Assembly (NCBI RefSeq): GCF_001949145.1
Contig: NW_019091569.1
Span: 132,397 to 196,396 of the forward strand
Direction of reading: 5' to 3'
DNA length: 64,000 nt
DNA from: Acanthaster planci
Taxonomy: Eukaryota > Echinodermata > Asteroidea > Valvatida > Acanthasteridae
Below are positions 10,421 through 19,129 of this stretch, one piece after another; position 1 is the first letter of the stretch; each line of letters starts with the position of its first letter. The notes beneath the pieces are model-generated. The model was not told the origin of the DNA and did no database searches. It worked only from the letters and a program-made list of their open reading frames with translations. The position numbers were made by a program, and so were the translations under genes.

Positions 10421-11339
10421 TTTCTTCTTCCGTTTCCTTGCATTTTTCGAAATGAATGAAAAGAGGAATTTTCAGTTTTGAGGAATCCTGAGTTTTCAAA
10501 CTAGTTAAAAAACTTTCCACATATAAATCAATCGCATTCGTCACGGTTCTAAATTCTCCATCTAATTTTAATCTTAATTGTAATAAATTAATCAATTTTA
10601 ATCTTTGATTGTAAAGCAATTCCCGATCAATTTCTTCTCCCATTAAATGCGTAAAATAATCAACTAAAGGCCTTAAAGGTTCAATTAAGTCATAAGCTAA
10701 ATTAAAGGGATTCTGTTTTCCTCGATGATTAATGCCTAAAAAATTTAATAGTCCGTATTTGGCAATGCTGCGACTCAGAGCCGAAGCTAAAATTTTATAT
10801 CCATAATTTAATGCTTTATTAATTCCTGTATCCGTATGACGAACAAAACCACTACCATACAAACAACGAAAAAAGATACGGGCGGCCACCGCTTCATAAT
10901 TATTGGCATCATTATGAGCGATGTTTTTATATAATCGCTGAATTTTATCAATTTCTCTTTCTTCAAATTTTAATTTTCCTAAAATTTGTATACTGTTAAA
11001 TAATTTAGCACGAATTAATTGAGTTCAAATTTGTTTTTTAAAAGGTAATTTACAATTCATTTGTAAATTTCAAATTTCTAAAGGTTGTCAATGAGTCGTA
11101 AAAGGTAAATAAATTCCTCGAGGATCGTGTTTTTCATCACAAACAAATACAAAAATATTATATTCGGACAACAAGGCCAACAATCGAGTCGTGATCAAAG
11201 TGTAATTATTGTCTAAAACAATACAATCAATATCGGTAAATGGCAACACAATTGTGTTTTCATCTCGGCGATAGGCAAATTTATTATTTTTCACAAAAAT
11301 TTTGTCGCTTTTAGTAACAACAATAGTTTTTCAAGACAT
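10413..11339 (-). CDS. cas1: Cas1, CRISPR integrase
   Basis: This 308-residue protein is the integrase that inserts new spacers. The start MSWKTIVVTKSDKI is the standard type II Cas1 N-terminus, with TGA encoding the Trp. The catalytic Glu lies in NNYEAVAARIFF, and the second metal site is seen in GINHRGKQNPFNLAYDLIEP (His and Glu of the G-x-H...FNLxxDLxE motif). The gene begins 13 bases after the tatD stop codon on the same strand, with no evident promoter between, so it is probably transcribed from the origin-side operon. Length is normal. Confidence 0.96.
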
Positions 11340-11352
11340 AAATTTTTTTTCA

Positions 11353-12129
11353 CTACTTTAATTTGAATACTGTTTGAGCATTTTGAGTAGTAATTTTTAT
11401 CACTTCCTTTACAGCCATATTCTTAATTGTGGCTAATTTTGACACAGTATGTTGAATATAACCGGGTAAATTAATTTTGCCGCGATAAGGCACCGGACTT
11501 AAATACGGGGCATCGGTTTCCACGACAATACGATTTAAAGGAATGCGAGCGGCGGTATCGTGTAAATTATGAGCATTTTTAAAAGTAAGTGTTCCGGAAA
11601 AAGAAATATAAAAACCTAATTTTAAAAACACTAAAGCATCATCCAAATATCCGCTAAAACAATGTACTATTCCTCTAAGTTGAGGATATTGTTTGACTAT
11701 TGCAATTGTATCTAAATAAGCTTCTCGAATATGTAATAAAACGGGTAAATTATATTTTAAAGCTAACTGAATTTGTTGATGTAATACTTTTTTTTGTAAT
11801 TCGGGAGATGTGAAATCGTGATAATAATCTAATCCAATCTCACCGATTGCAATAACTTTTTTTTGTTGTAAAAGTTTTTCTAATTCTGTTCGCGATTGAT
11901 TGTTTCACTGATTTGCATAGGAGGGATGATATCCCACCGCGGCATATAATTCTTTATACTGATGAGCTTGATTTACACATTTTTGACTCGTTTCTAAGTT
12001 AATTCCTACATTACACAATCATTGCACTTTATGATCGCGAGCATGCCGCAAAATAACTTTTTCATTGAGAGTTTTGTTTTTTTGATAACGTGAATCAAAT
12101 AAATGAAAATGAGTATCAAAAATAGGCAT
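11353..12129 (-). CDS. tatD: TatD-family metal-dependent deoxyribonuclease
   Basis: The 258-residue protein starts MPIFDTHFHLFDSRY, whose His-x-His gives two metal ligands of the amidohydrolase barrel. IGEIGLDYYHDF supplies the conserved Glu, LHIREAY and IVHCFSGY give further His ligands, and VVETDAPYLSPVPYRG is the C-terminal family signature with the last Asp. TatD proteins act as 3'-5' DNA exonucleases in DNA repair. The gene follows jag by eight bases. In other mycoplasmas tatD also lies near the dnaA-holB region, so its place here is ancestral rather than CRISPR-related. Confidence 0.92.
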
Positions 12130-12137
12130 TTTTACAA

Positions 12138-12797
12138 TTATTGGGTGAATTTTAAGTTAATTACTCGATTTTGTTTGTCTCCGGTGGAAAAACATCTAAT
12201 TTTGTCATGATTACGAAAAAATCGATGAAAAAATAATCGCTCGGTGCTGGTGAGATTATCGATCGTAATTGTTTCCTGTGAAGTCAAGCATTTCTCTTCA
12301 TATTCTTTTGCTTTGTTTCATATACTGGTAGAACTTTTAAACGGTTTTCGTTGAGAAAATCTGTTTTCTCGTTTGTCATATTTTTTTGGGTTGTTCGTGA
12401 ATGGGCTTGAGCTGGCAATTTGAAATTCTACTTCATATTTAGTACGGAACTTTTGGGATAAGGCCCGCGAAAAAAACAAAGATAAAAATTTTTGATTTTG
12501 CCCAAATCGCCCATACAAAAGTCCATTTTGATTCGTGTCTATTTGAACCACATAGTGTTTTTCGCTCGGTTTTTGAGTGTGAATGGTTTTAATTTCAATA
12601 TTGATTTCGGTTTGTAATAAATCTTTTACGAGAAAAATCAAATGAGAATTGATGTCTTCATCATTGTAAAACATGACCTCTCAGCGAGGAAAAAAATACA
12701 ATCAAGTGCTTTTGTGCAAGATAATATAGTGTGAAAAGTGTTTGAGTTTTAAATATTTTTTAATTTGTGACTCGGAGTGTAAAAAATAAGTTTTCAT
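12138..12797 (-). CDS. jag: Jag/KhpB-like RNA-binding protein (R3H domain)
   Basis: The protein has 219 residues from MKTYFLHSESQIKKYL; an internal start at MFYNDED would remove the N-terminal domain. The middle part (LLYGRFGQNQKFLSLFFSRAL) fits a divergent KH domain. The C-terminus holds LTSTERLFFHRFF.. and CFSTGDKQNRVINLKF, matching the R-x-x-x-H R3H signature. Jag sits next to yidC and rnpA in most Firmicutes, as here. It overlaps the end of yidC by 49 bases. Its partner in other bacteria is KhpA; it binds small and messenger RNAs. The family call relies on synteny as much as on sequence. Confidence 0.8.
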
Positions 12798-13999
12798 AGG
12801 GGTAGAGTTTTTCCTTTCTTTCGCAAGACCGCTCTCTTTTTTTGTAAACGACTCAAAAACTCCAGAAAGAGTTTTTGTCCTAATTCAAAAAACGAACTAA
12901 AAATTCAATATAGACTGGTCCCGGTCGGGACAATAAAGAAGAAAATTAAAAACATCACTTTCATTCCATACTGAATTCATTTTTGTTTGTTGGGTCCTTT
13001 TTTAGCTGATGGCGAAGCGGATACAAATTTAGTGTTTTGTTTTTTTAATCAAAACTCACTCACCGCAAAATCTGTACCAAAAATAATTAAGTAAACAACA
13101 GATGGTACTAAATAAATTGCATGTTCGGTAAAGTTGCTGCTAATTTGAGTTCAAATTGATCGAGTTAACGAAAAAACTTCGCTACCCGATAATTTAACAA
13201 TTCGTGAATAACGAACAACAATAAACACCGTGAGTAGTAACGGGGCAAAAGCAAATCCCTGTAAAGCCGCGGAAAACGGATTTACATTTTGTTGTTTATA
13301 TAACAACATAGTTTCTTGTCGTTCTTTTTGTTTGGCATTCGGATCCTGAGAGTCAGCATACTTAGCTTTGATAATCGCTTGTTGTTCTTTAATGGCTTCC
13401 ATTTTAGTTTGATTCTTTTTTTGTTGTCAAGCACCAACAAAACCTAAAAGTCTTAATCCTAAGGTAGTAAGAAACAAAGCTCCGATAAAACTAAATAAAT
13501 TTTTATTGCCTGAATTAATGGCATCTACACTTCATCCAAATAGTAAAGAAATTTTAGTGAGAATTCAAGAAACCGGCAAAACAAAAAACACATATGCGGC
13601 TGATTTAGATGTTTCTCACATACTTTGAAAATCATTGGCTAAATAATATCGATATTGTTGAAGTTCGCCTGAAGAGTGAATAAATAAAATATGTCGTTTA
13701 AAATTCTTTAGTTTGCCGGCGGAGTTTTGAATTACATCTTCAAAGCCATATGTAATATCAAAGAAGATACGAGTTTCATATGCGGTGGCGGCGTTGGGCC
13801 CAAAACCTGTTGTTTTAATTTCGGTTGAGCTTACATTTGAGTTAAAGATAATCGTCCCAAATCCTCAAAAAAAGATTACAACCATACACAATAACAATAA
13901 ATTAATAATAATTTTTAAAAAACGTTTGAAAGGGTGTGTTTTGGGTTTAGAAATTTTTTCTAATTGTTCTCAATGAGTAAATCGGCTACGAGTTTTCAT
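12749..13999 (-). CDS. yidC: Membrane protein insertase YidC
   Basis: This 416-residue protein inserts proteins into the cytoplasmic membrane. It starts MKTRSRFTHWEQLEKI, followed by a first membrane segment (about residues 28-45) and a long outer loop. The conserved core contains LGLRLLGFVGAW, the charged cytoplasmic hairpin KKNQTKMEAIKEQQAIIKAK and several later membrane segments, ending with IVPTGTSLYWIFSSFFELGQ, the typical YidC C-terminal helix. The gene follows rnpA by 11 bases in the standard rpmH-rnpA-yidC order. The reading frame runs past the jag start. Confidence 0.93.
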
Positions 14000-14010
14000 A
14001 TATTATTATT

Positions 14011-14346
14011 TTATATCTTTACAGCAGAAATTTGTTTTTGAATTTCGTTTATTTTTTGTTGAGAGTTGGGGTTTGTGTTTTGTAAATAGTTAAAAGTTAT
14101 AATAAACACGCTCGTTCAGTTTTGCCAAAATTGAGCATTGGCAATAATCAAAGCCCGTATTTGTCTTTTTATCTTATTCCTCAGAGGTTTGTTTTTAATT
14201 TGGCGGCTAATGATTACCGCGAATTGTAACTTAGGCGGTTTATTTGGCAAGGGAGCGACTAAACAAATCAATCCTTTAAATACGAATTTGAGATGTTTTG
14301 CATAAACTGATTGAATTGTTTTGTTGTTTAGACTGAAGTGCGACAC
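14011..14346 (-). CDS. rnpA: Ribonuclease P protein component
   Basis: The 111-residue basic protein is the cofactor of RNase P RNA in tRNA 5' processing. KLQFAVIISRQIKNKPLRNK followed by IKRQIRALI contains the signature R-N-x-x-K-R. The start is GTG at 14344-14346 (MSHFSLNNKT), three bases after the rpmH stop codon. The C-terminal 35 residues (NPNSQQKINEIQKQ) are an extension beyond the usual end. Position between rpmH and yidC supports the call fully. Confidence 0.92.
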
Positions 14347-14349
14347 TTT

Positions 14350-14493
14350 TTATTCTTCAGAAACTGTAAGTTTTTTACGGTTTTTTTGTCGACGATTGCT
14401 TAAAATTTTTTGCCCGGCTCGAGTTGCCATACGAGCGCGAAATCCGTGCTTGTTAAGTCGTTTTCTTTTTTTGGGTTGATAGGTTCTTTTCAT
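14350..14493 (-). CDS. rpmH: 50S ribosomal protein L34
   Basis: The 47-residue protein reads [18 protein letters not shown] and then [13 protein letters not shown], the standard L34 sequence. It opens the minus-strand operon that continues through rnpA, yidC, jag and tatD into the cas adaptation genes. Two TATAAT boxes lie just upstream. Confidence 0.98.
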   Translation of the reverse strand: MKRTYQPKKRKRLNKHGFRARMATRAGQKILSNRRQKNRKKLTVSEE

Positions 14494-14703
14494 TTATGTC
14501 TTTTTATTATACTCGGTCATTATAGAGTTTTTGGTTTTTCTGCTTATGTTTGTTACAAGTCAGAAAATTTCAAATATGTGAAAATAAAAATAACAACTAC
14601 TCGAAACAACATAAATAAAAAACACAAAGTGTGAAAATAGTGTGAAAATAATTTTATTTCATAATTTTTATTTAAAGTTAAATAAAATTAAACTTATTCA
14701 ATC
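14494..14703. other. Probable replication origin (oriC) with DnaA-box-like repeats
   Basis: The gap lies between divergent rpmH and dnaA, where coding direction switches. It contains TGTGAAAATA three times on the plus strand (14578-14587, 14630-14639, 14641-14650). The last two start 11 bases apart, one helical turn. The reverse complement TATTTTCACA resembles a relaxed DnaA box (TTATNCACA). The flanks are extremely AT-rich and could serve as the unwinding element. No canonical TTATCCACA is present. Confidence 0.65.
14506..14524 (-). promoter_or_regulatory. Two -10 boxes upstream of rpmH
   Basis: On the minus strand TATAAT occurs at 14506-14511 and again at 14519-14524, 12 to 30 bases before the rpmH start. 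No good -35 partner is seen, which is common for mollicute promoters. These would drive the rpmH-rnpA-yidC-jag-tatD block and, by read-through, cas1-cas2-csn2. Confidence 0.5.
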
Positions 14704-15984
14704 ATGTGAAACATCAACAACATAAATATGTCTTGAAAAAATTTTGTGAAAGAACAAAAAAAACATTATGATTTATATTTTCAGACTAAATATTTAAATG
14801 ATTCATTTGTACAAAAAATTGATCAAAATACGATATTCATTGCCGTACCGACAAAAAAAGCAAGCGAAGAACTTTGTCGAGAAGGATTGGATAAGTTGTT
14901 TGCTCGTTGTTTTGAACAAAGGTGTGTAGTGAATTTTGTAATAAACAACCAGAACAAAACGAACAAAAACCAAAAAACAGAACTCTCGTTTGATAATTAT
15001 GTCGTCGGTGATTTTAATCGTTTGGCTTATGAAGTGGCTCATAAAATATTGCAAAAAAACAATAAATGAGGTTTTATTTTTATTTATTCTGATCCCGGAT
15101 TGGGAAAAACTTATTTGTTGAATTTGATGAAAAAACACAACAAAACCAGAACTTTAATTTATCAGCACGCAACCGACTTTGGTACTCGAGCGGTTGAATC
15201 TATGGGGAATCTAAACAAAATGTCACAATTAAAAAGAAGATTTGCGGAAAACGACATAATTTTAATTGATGATGTTCAGGTGTTGGGAGAAAGAACAAAA
15301 ACAAACGAGGTTTTATTTGAAATAATTAATACGGCACAACAACGAGGGGCTGATTTGGTTTTTGCGTCGGACAAACACCCGGACGAACTTGTTGGTTTTG
15401 ATAATAGATTAAAGTCTCGGTTTTTGAGCGGTTTACAAATTAAAATCACTCGCCCAGATCTAAAAACCGCACACAAAATTATAAAACTGAATTTCGAAAA
15501 GTTTCGCGGCACGGCCGATAACGTTGATTTAAATGTAATTGAAAAAATCGCTCAAGTTTTTCGTCACGACATTCGTAAGCTTGAAAGCACAGTAAAACAA
15601 ATTGTGTTTAGTTTAAGCGGCAAAAAAGAAACCAAAATTAACTTAGAATTATTAAACGAAATATTTAGGGATGTTGAGTTTAATGTCCCGGATCGTATAT
15701 CAATTAAAAAAATTAAAGGTTTGGTAGCTAAACATTTCGGTTTAACCTACAATTCTTTGTCGTCCAAGTCGAGAAAAAAAGAAGTTGTGATGGCTCGTTA
15801 CTATGCGATTTATTTGTCTCGTTTGTTGACAAACGAAAGCCACGCCGCGATCGCTAAGTACTTTAAAGCAAAAAACCACACAACGGCCGTTAACGCTGTC
15901 AAAAAGGTGAGAAAAGAAATGCAAAAAAACCCTCAAGTAAAAAAGGAAATAAATTTGTTGAGAGAAAGTTGTAATAAAAGTTAA
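14704..15984 (+). CDS. dnaA: Chromosomal replication initiator DnaA
   Basis: The 426-residue protein binds the origin and loads the helicase. An N-terminal domain I (WKNFVKEQKKHYDLYF...) is followed by a very short linker. The AAA+ domain has Walker A SDPGLGKTYLL, Walker B IILIDDVQVLGER and sensor FASDKHPDEL. Domain IV carries SHAAIAKYFKAKNHTTAVNA, corresponding to the GRDHTTVLHA DNA-binding signature. The start chosen is ATG 14704 (MWNINNINMSW); ATG 14728 is an alternative, and neither has a clear ribosome binding site. Asn is often AAC here, as in the following two genes. Confidence 0.97.
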
Positions 15985-16094
15985 CACTTTTTTCAACACT
16001 CGCCCGACTCAAAACGCCATAAAAAAAAGAACCTTTTAACAAAAACACAAAAAACCACAACCTAATAACATTAACATATAAAATAATAAAAAGA

Positions 16095-17201
16095 ATGAAA
16101 ATAAAAATAAACCCTTTAGAAATAAAAAACACACTAAGCACAATTGCTAAAATTCCCTACAACAAAAGCGCCCCTTTAGAATCAGCTTTTTTTATAGAAG
16201 CAAAAAACAACAAGCTTATCATTTATGTAGACGACGGAGTGTTGACGATCAAAAAAACAATCGACAAGGGAATAGAGACCTCATCTCCAGGCAAAGTCAT
16301 TGTTAATGCATACCTTTTTAACGAACTCATACAAAGATTTCAAGCGCAAACAACCATTGAAATCAAAGACAACAAAAGACTTGCGGTGAAATCAGAAAAC
16401 TCAAAAAACGAGATCAACTTATTAAGCAACGAATATTGAAAATTGAACGACGAAACCACAACTCAAGAAAAAATAGAAATTTCGGCCAACGATTTAAGAA
16501 AAATTTGTTCTCAAATCGCGTTTGCCACACAAACCAAAGATGCTCAAGCGGTTTTTCAAGGAATAAGTTTTCGAACAATTGACAACAACCTATTAATTAC
16601 CGCGACCGACACAACTCGAATCGCGAGCAAAAACCTCGGCCCCGTTGACAAAAACATTGATGTTTTAATCCCCGCGAAATCAATTATCGAAACACAACGA
16701 GGGCTTAGTTTGTCCGATACGCAAACAATCAAAATGTATATTTCGGAAGGGGAGGTGTTGTTTGTGTTTGATGAAAACACAAAAATAACCACAAAAACAA
16801 TTCAAGAAAATTTCCCTGACACCGAACAACAAATGAAACAAAAAATTCAAACGGTTGTAGTTTGTGAAAACGAAAAACTAATTAAAGCGATTGAAAGAGC
16901 GAGCGTGATTACCGAAAAAAACAAACTCCCGCAAACGTTTTTGTCGATTGAAAGCAATCGTTTTTTTGTGTTTTCGTCGGAACAAAGCGAAATAGGTTAC
17001 TCCAAAGAAGAAATAAAAACCCTTTCGATTAATGGCGCTAATCAAAAGAGTTGTTTTCAATCGCGTTTTTTGCTTGAAATTTTGGCCGCTTATTCGGCAA
17101 AAGAAATCGTGTTGGAGTTTTCGGAACAGAACGGACCGCTCAAAATTCGAGCCAAAGACAACACAAACACACAACACCTAATTATGCCGATTTGAATTTA
17201 A
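16095..17201 (+). CDS. dnaN: DNA polymerase III beta subunit (sliding clamp)
   Basis: The 368-residue protein starts MKIKINPLEIKNTLSTIAKI and contains the three clamp repeats. LESAFFIEAKNNKLIIYVDD lies in the first, AVFQGISFRTIDNNLLITAT with DTTRIA in the second, and the end LKIRAKDNTNTQHLIMPIWI matches the C-terminal IMPI strand that forms the partner-binding pocket. The gene follows dnaA by 110 bases and its stop overlaps the next gene by 10 bases. The coding strand is strikingly rich in A and C, with AAC and ACA preferred, unlike gyrB and genes further on. Confidence 0.93.
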
Positions 17202-18190
17202 TTATCGTGTTATCACTCATTAAAACAAAAAACCTTCTCGTTTCAAGCCGCCAGCAGTTTAAACTTAAACAACTAAACGTTTTTATATCCGAAACCCCAA
17301 CCAACAAAAGCGCCTTATTAGAAGGGTTGTTTTTTTTAAGTTCCGGCCTGAACTTGCGCGGGACACAAAACACAAACCTCATTCACAACAAAACCAACTA
17401 TGCAGTAATTGAGGTTTTAGACCAAAACAAAAACACTTATAAAATTTTAATTCCCAAACAAACCAAAACCACGGTTTTTAAAAACAACCAAAAAACATCT
17501 CCAACAACAATTAATAATGAGCTTTTTGTGTTTTTTACAAATCTACAAACCGATCTTTTTTTTGATTCTAAACTACAAAACAAATGAATTGAACACAAAC
17601 TAAAAAAACAATACCCAAATTATTGAATAGAAAAACAACAAATAAAAAAAATTATCAAAACAACAAAAAAACTCACAAACAAAAACAACACCACAATTTT
17701 AGAAAAACAACAAATCAAAAACAATCAAAAACAAATTGATTTATGAAAACATACCTGAAAACAAAATACTCACAAATTGTTTTTGCTTTTTAATCAACAA
17801 CTACAAAACAAAACATCAAACTACCTTGTTTCTCGTTTGTTTTTTCAAATTCGTTTAAAAACAAACTGGCTAGACGGATTTGAGTTTGTTTTTACCGGTT
17901 TACAAAACGAATGCTTGTCAACACAAGAAAAACAACAAGTTTTGGTTTGTTTAGAGTTGATAATTGCTGATTTTTTTTATCAAGAATATCGCAAAAACAT
18001 CATTTTTTTAATTGACGACTTTGATTATTTAAATAAAAACATGCAAAACAAAATCTGACAAAGTGTGAAAAAAATCGGGCAAATTATTGTTACCTGCAAA
18101 ACAAAACCAACAGCGATTGGTTATAATGTTGTAAATATTAACGAAGCCGCAATTATAGACTTATCCCATGATCTCCACACACAAAATTAA
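17192..18190 (+). CDS. RecF-like protein with degenerate ATP-binding motif
   Basis: The gene sits between dnaN and gyrB, the recF position, and has 332 residues (RecF about 360). NKSALLEGLFFLSSGLNLRG aligns with the RecF segment GKTNLLEAIYFLSxGxSxR, but the glycines of Walker A are lost (ETPTNKS). Near the C-terminus NIIFLIDDFDYLNKNMQNK matches Walker B and the D-loop (LLLDDxxxxLD). The middle part is highly Lys/Asn/Gln-rich. The start is TTG at 17192, overlapping dnaN. It is best read as a decayed or repurposed RecF; DNA repair function is uncertain. Codon use is the A/C-rich type seen in dnaN. Confidence 0.6.
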
Positions 18191-18995
18191 AACAATAATT
18201 TTTGGTTTAGATAAAACAATCGTGAATGATGGAGGACAAAAAACAGCATATTCAATTGTAAACCAAATTTATCGATTAAAAGAAAGTAAAAAACAAATAA
18301 TTGTCGCGACGCTACGCCCTTATTGTTTAGCGCTTAAAATTGCTCAACAAATAAATGCCGATTATTTAATTTCTGATAACGGAGCACAAACATATTCTCT
18401 AAAAGACAAAATTTTTATTGAACAAAAACATGTTTTATCTTCCGTGTTATTAAAAATCTTGGATATTGTAAATACTAATTTATTTATTTTTGCTTTTTTT
18501 TTCGGGCAACCCAGCAGGCAACAAAACAACATATATTATGCGAATAAATCTACCAACTCTTATGTTAGCAAATTGTTTCGCAAACACAATCCTGTTCAAC
18601 TTATTAATAGCAATCCCTTGCTGCTCACAAAAATTAACTCCGTAGTTATTTATGGTGACTTTTTGTATTTGGAAGAAATTCAACAACAACTCAAAACACT
18701 ATCAGTTGACTGCAGCACCAATTCTTTTCAAAACACTTTTGCTCTAACGATTGTTGCCAAAAATGTTTCCAAAGCAAACGCTATATTACAATTAAGCGGA
18801 TTGTTGCCTTTTAATTTACACGATCAAGCCATTTATTTTGCGAGTCAAGCATCAGATTTAACACTTGCTCAAAAAATCAATTATACTATAGCGATGCCCA
18901 GTGCTTCTCAAGAAATTCAGCAAATTGCTCTGCTCAAAACCGAATCCGTACAAAATAATGGTTTTGTTAAAGGATTAAGGTATTTTTTTTCCTAA
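18168..18995 (+). CDS. Cof-like HAD family protein, nucleophile apparently lost
   Basis: The 275-residue protein has the layout of Cof-type HAD phosphatases. Motif I should read DLDGT but here is FGLDKTIV, with Gly replacing the nucleophilic Asp. ATLRPYCLALKIAQQI and ADYLISDNGAQTYS match the ATGRPY and DYxIxxNGA elements. The C-terminus lacks a clear GDxxND motif. Activity as a phosphatase is therefore doubtful. It overlaps the preceding RecF-like gene by 23 bases and is followed by a terminator. Confidence 0.65.
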   Translation: MISTHKIKTIIFGLDKTIVNDGGQKTAYSIVNQIYRLKESKKQIIVATLRPYCLALKIAQQINADYLISDNGAQTYSLKDKIFIEQKHVLSSVLLKILDIVNTNLFIFAFFFGQPSRQQNNIYYANKSTNSYVSKLFRKHNPVQLINSNPLLLTKINSVVIYGDFLYLEEIQQQLKTLSVDCSTNSFQNTFALTIVAKNVSKANAILQLSGLLPFNLHDQAIYFASQASDLTLAQKINYTIAMPSASQEIQQIALLKTESVQNNGFVKGLRYFFS

Positions 18996-19057
18996 AAATA
19001 CATAAAAAATAGTAAAATAATAGTAACAAAATATGAATATATAAAATAGTTACTCAA

Positions 19058-19102
19058 ACGAATTATTTAATGGTTTTATTTATATTTAAATTATTCGTTT
19101 TT
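19058..19102 (+). terminator. Rho-independent terminator after the dnaA-dnaN block
   Basis: Arms ACGAATTATTTAA (19058-19070) and TTAAATTATTCGT (19086-19098) pair with one mismatch around a 15-base loop, followed by TTTT. It separates the dnaA-dnaN-recF-HAD block from gyrB-gyrA. Confidence 0.7.
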
Positions 19103-19106
19103 GTAA

Positions 19107-19112
19107 TATAAT
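19107..19112 (+). promoter_or_regulatory. Likely -10 box for gyrB-gyrA
   Basis: TATAAT lies 17 bases before the gyrB ATG and just after the terminator. No strong -35 box is present; the transcript would have a very short leader. Confidence 0.5.
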
Positions 19113-19129
19113 TGTGAAAAATTAAAATT

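Noticed and set aside
16437-16442. Apparent split of dnaN, and likewise gyrA, ileS, metG and others, into two or more fragments
   Set aside because: All breaks are in-frame TGA codons at positions that suit Trp; none is a frameshift or pseudogene.
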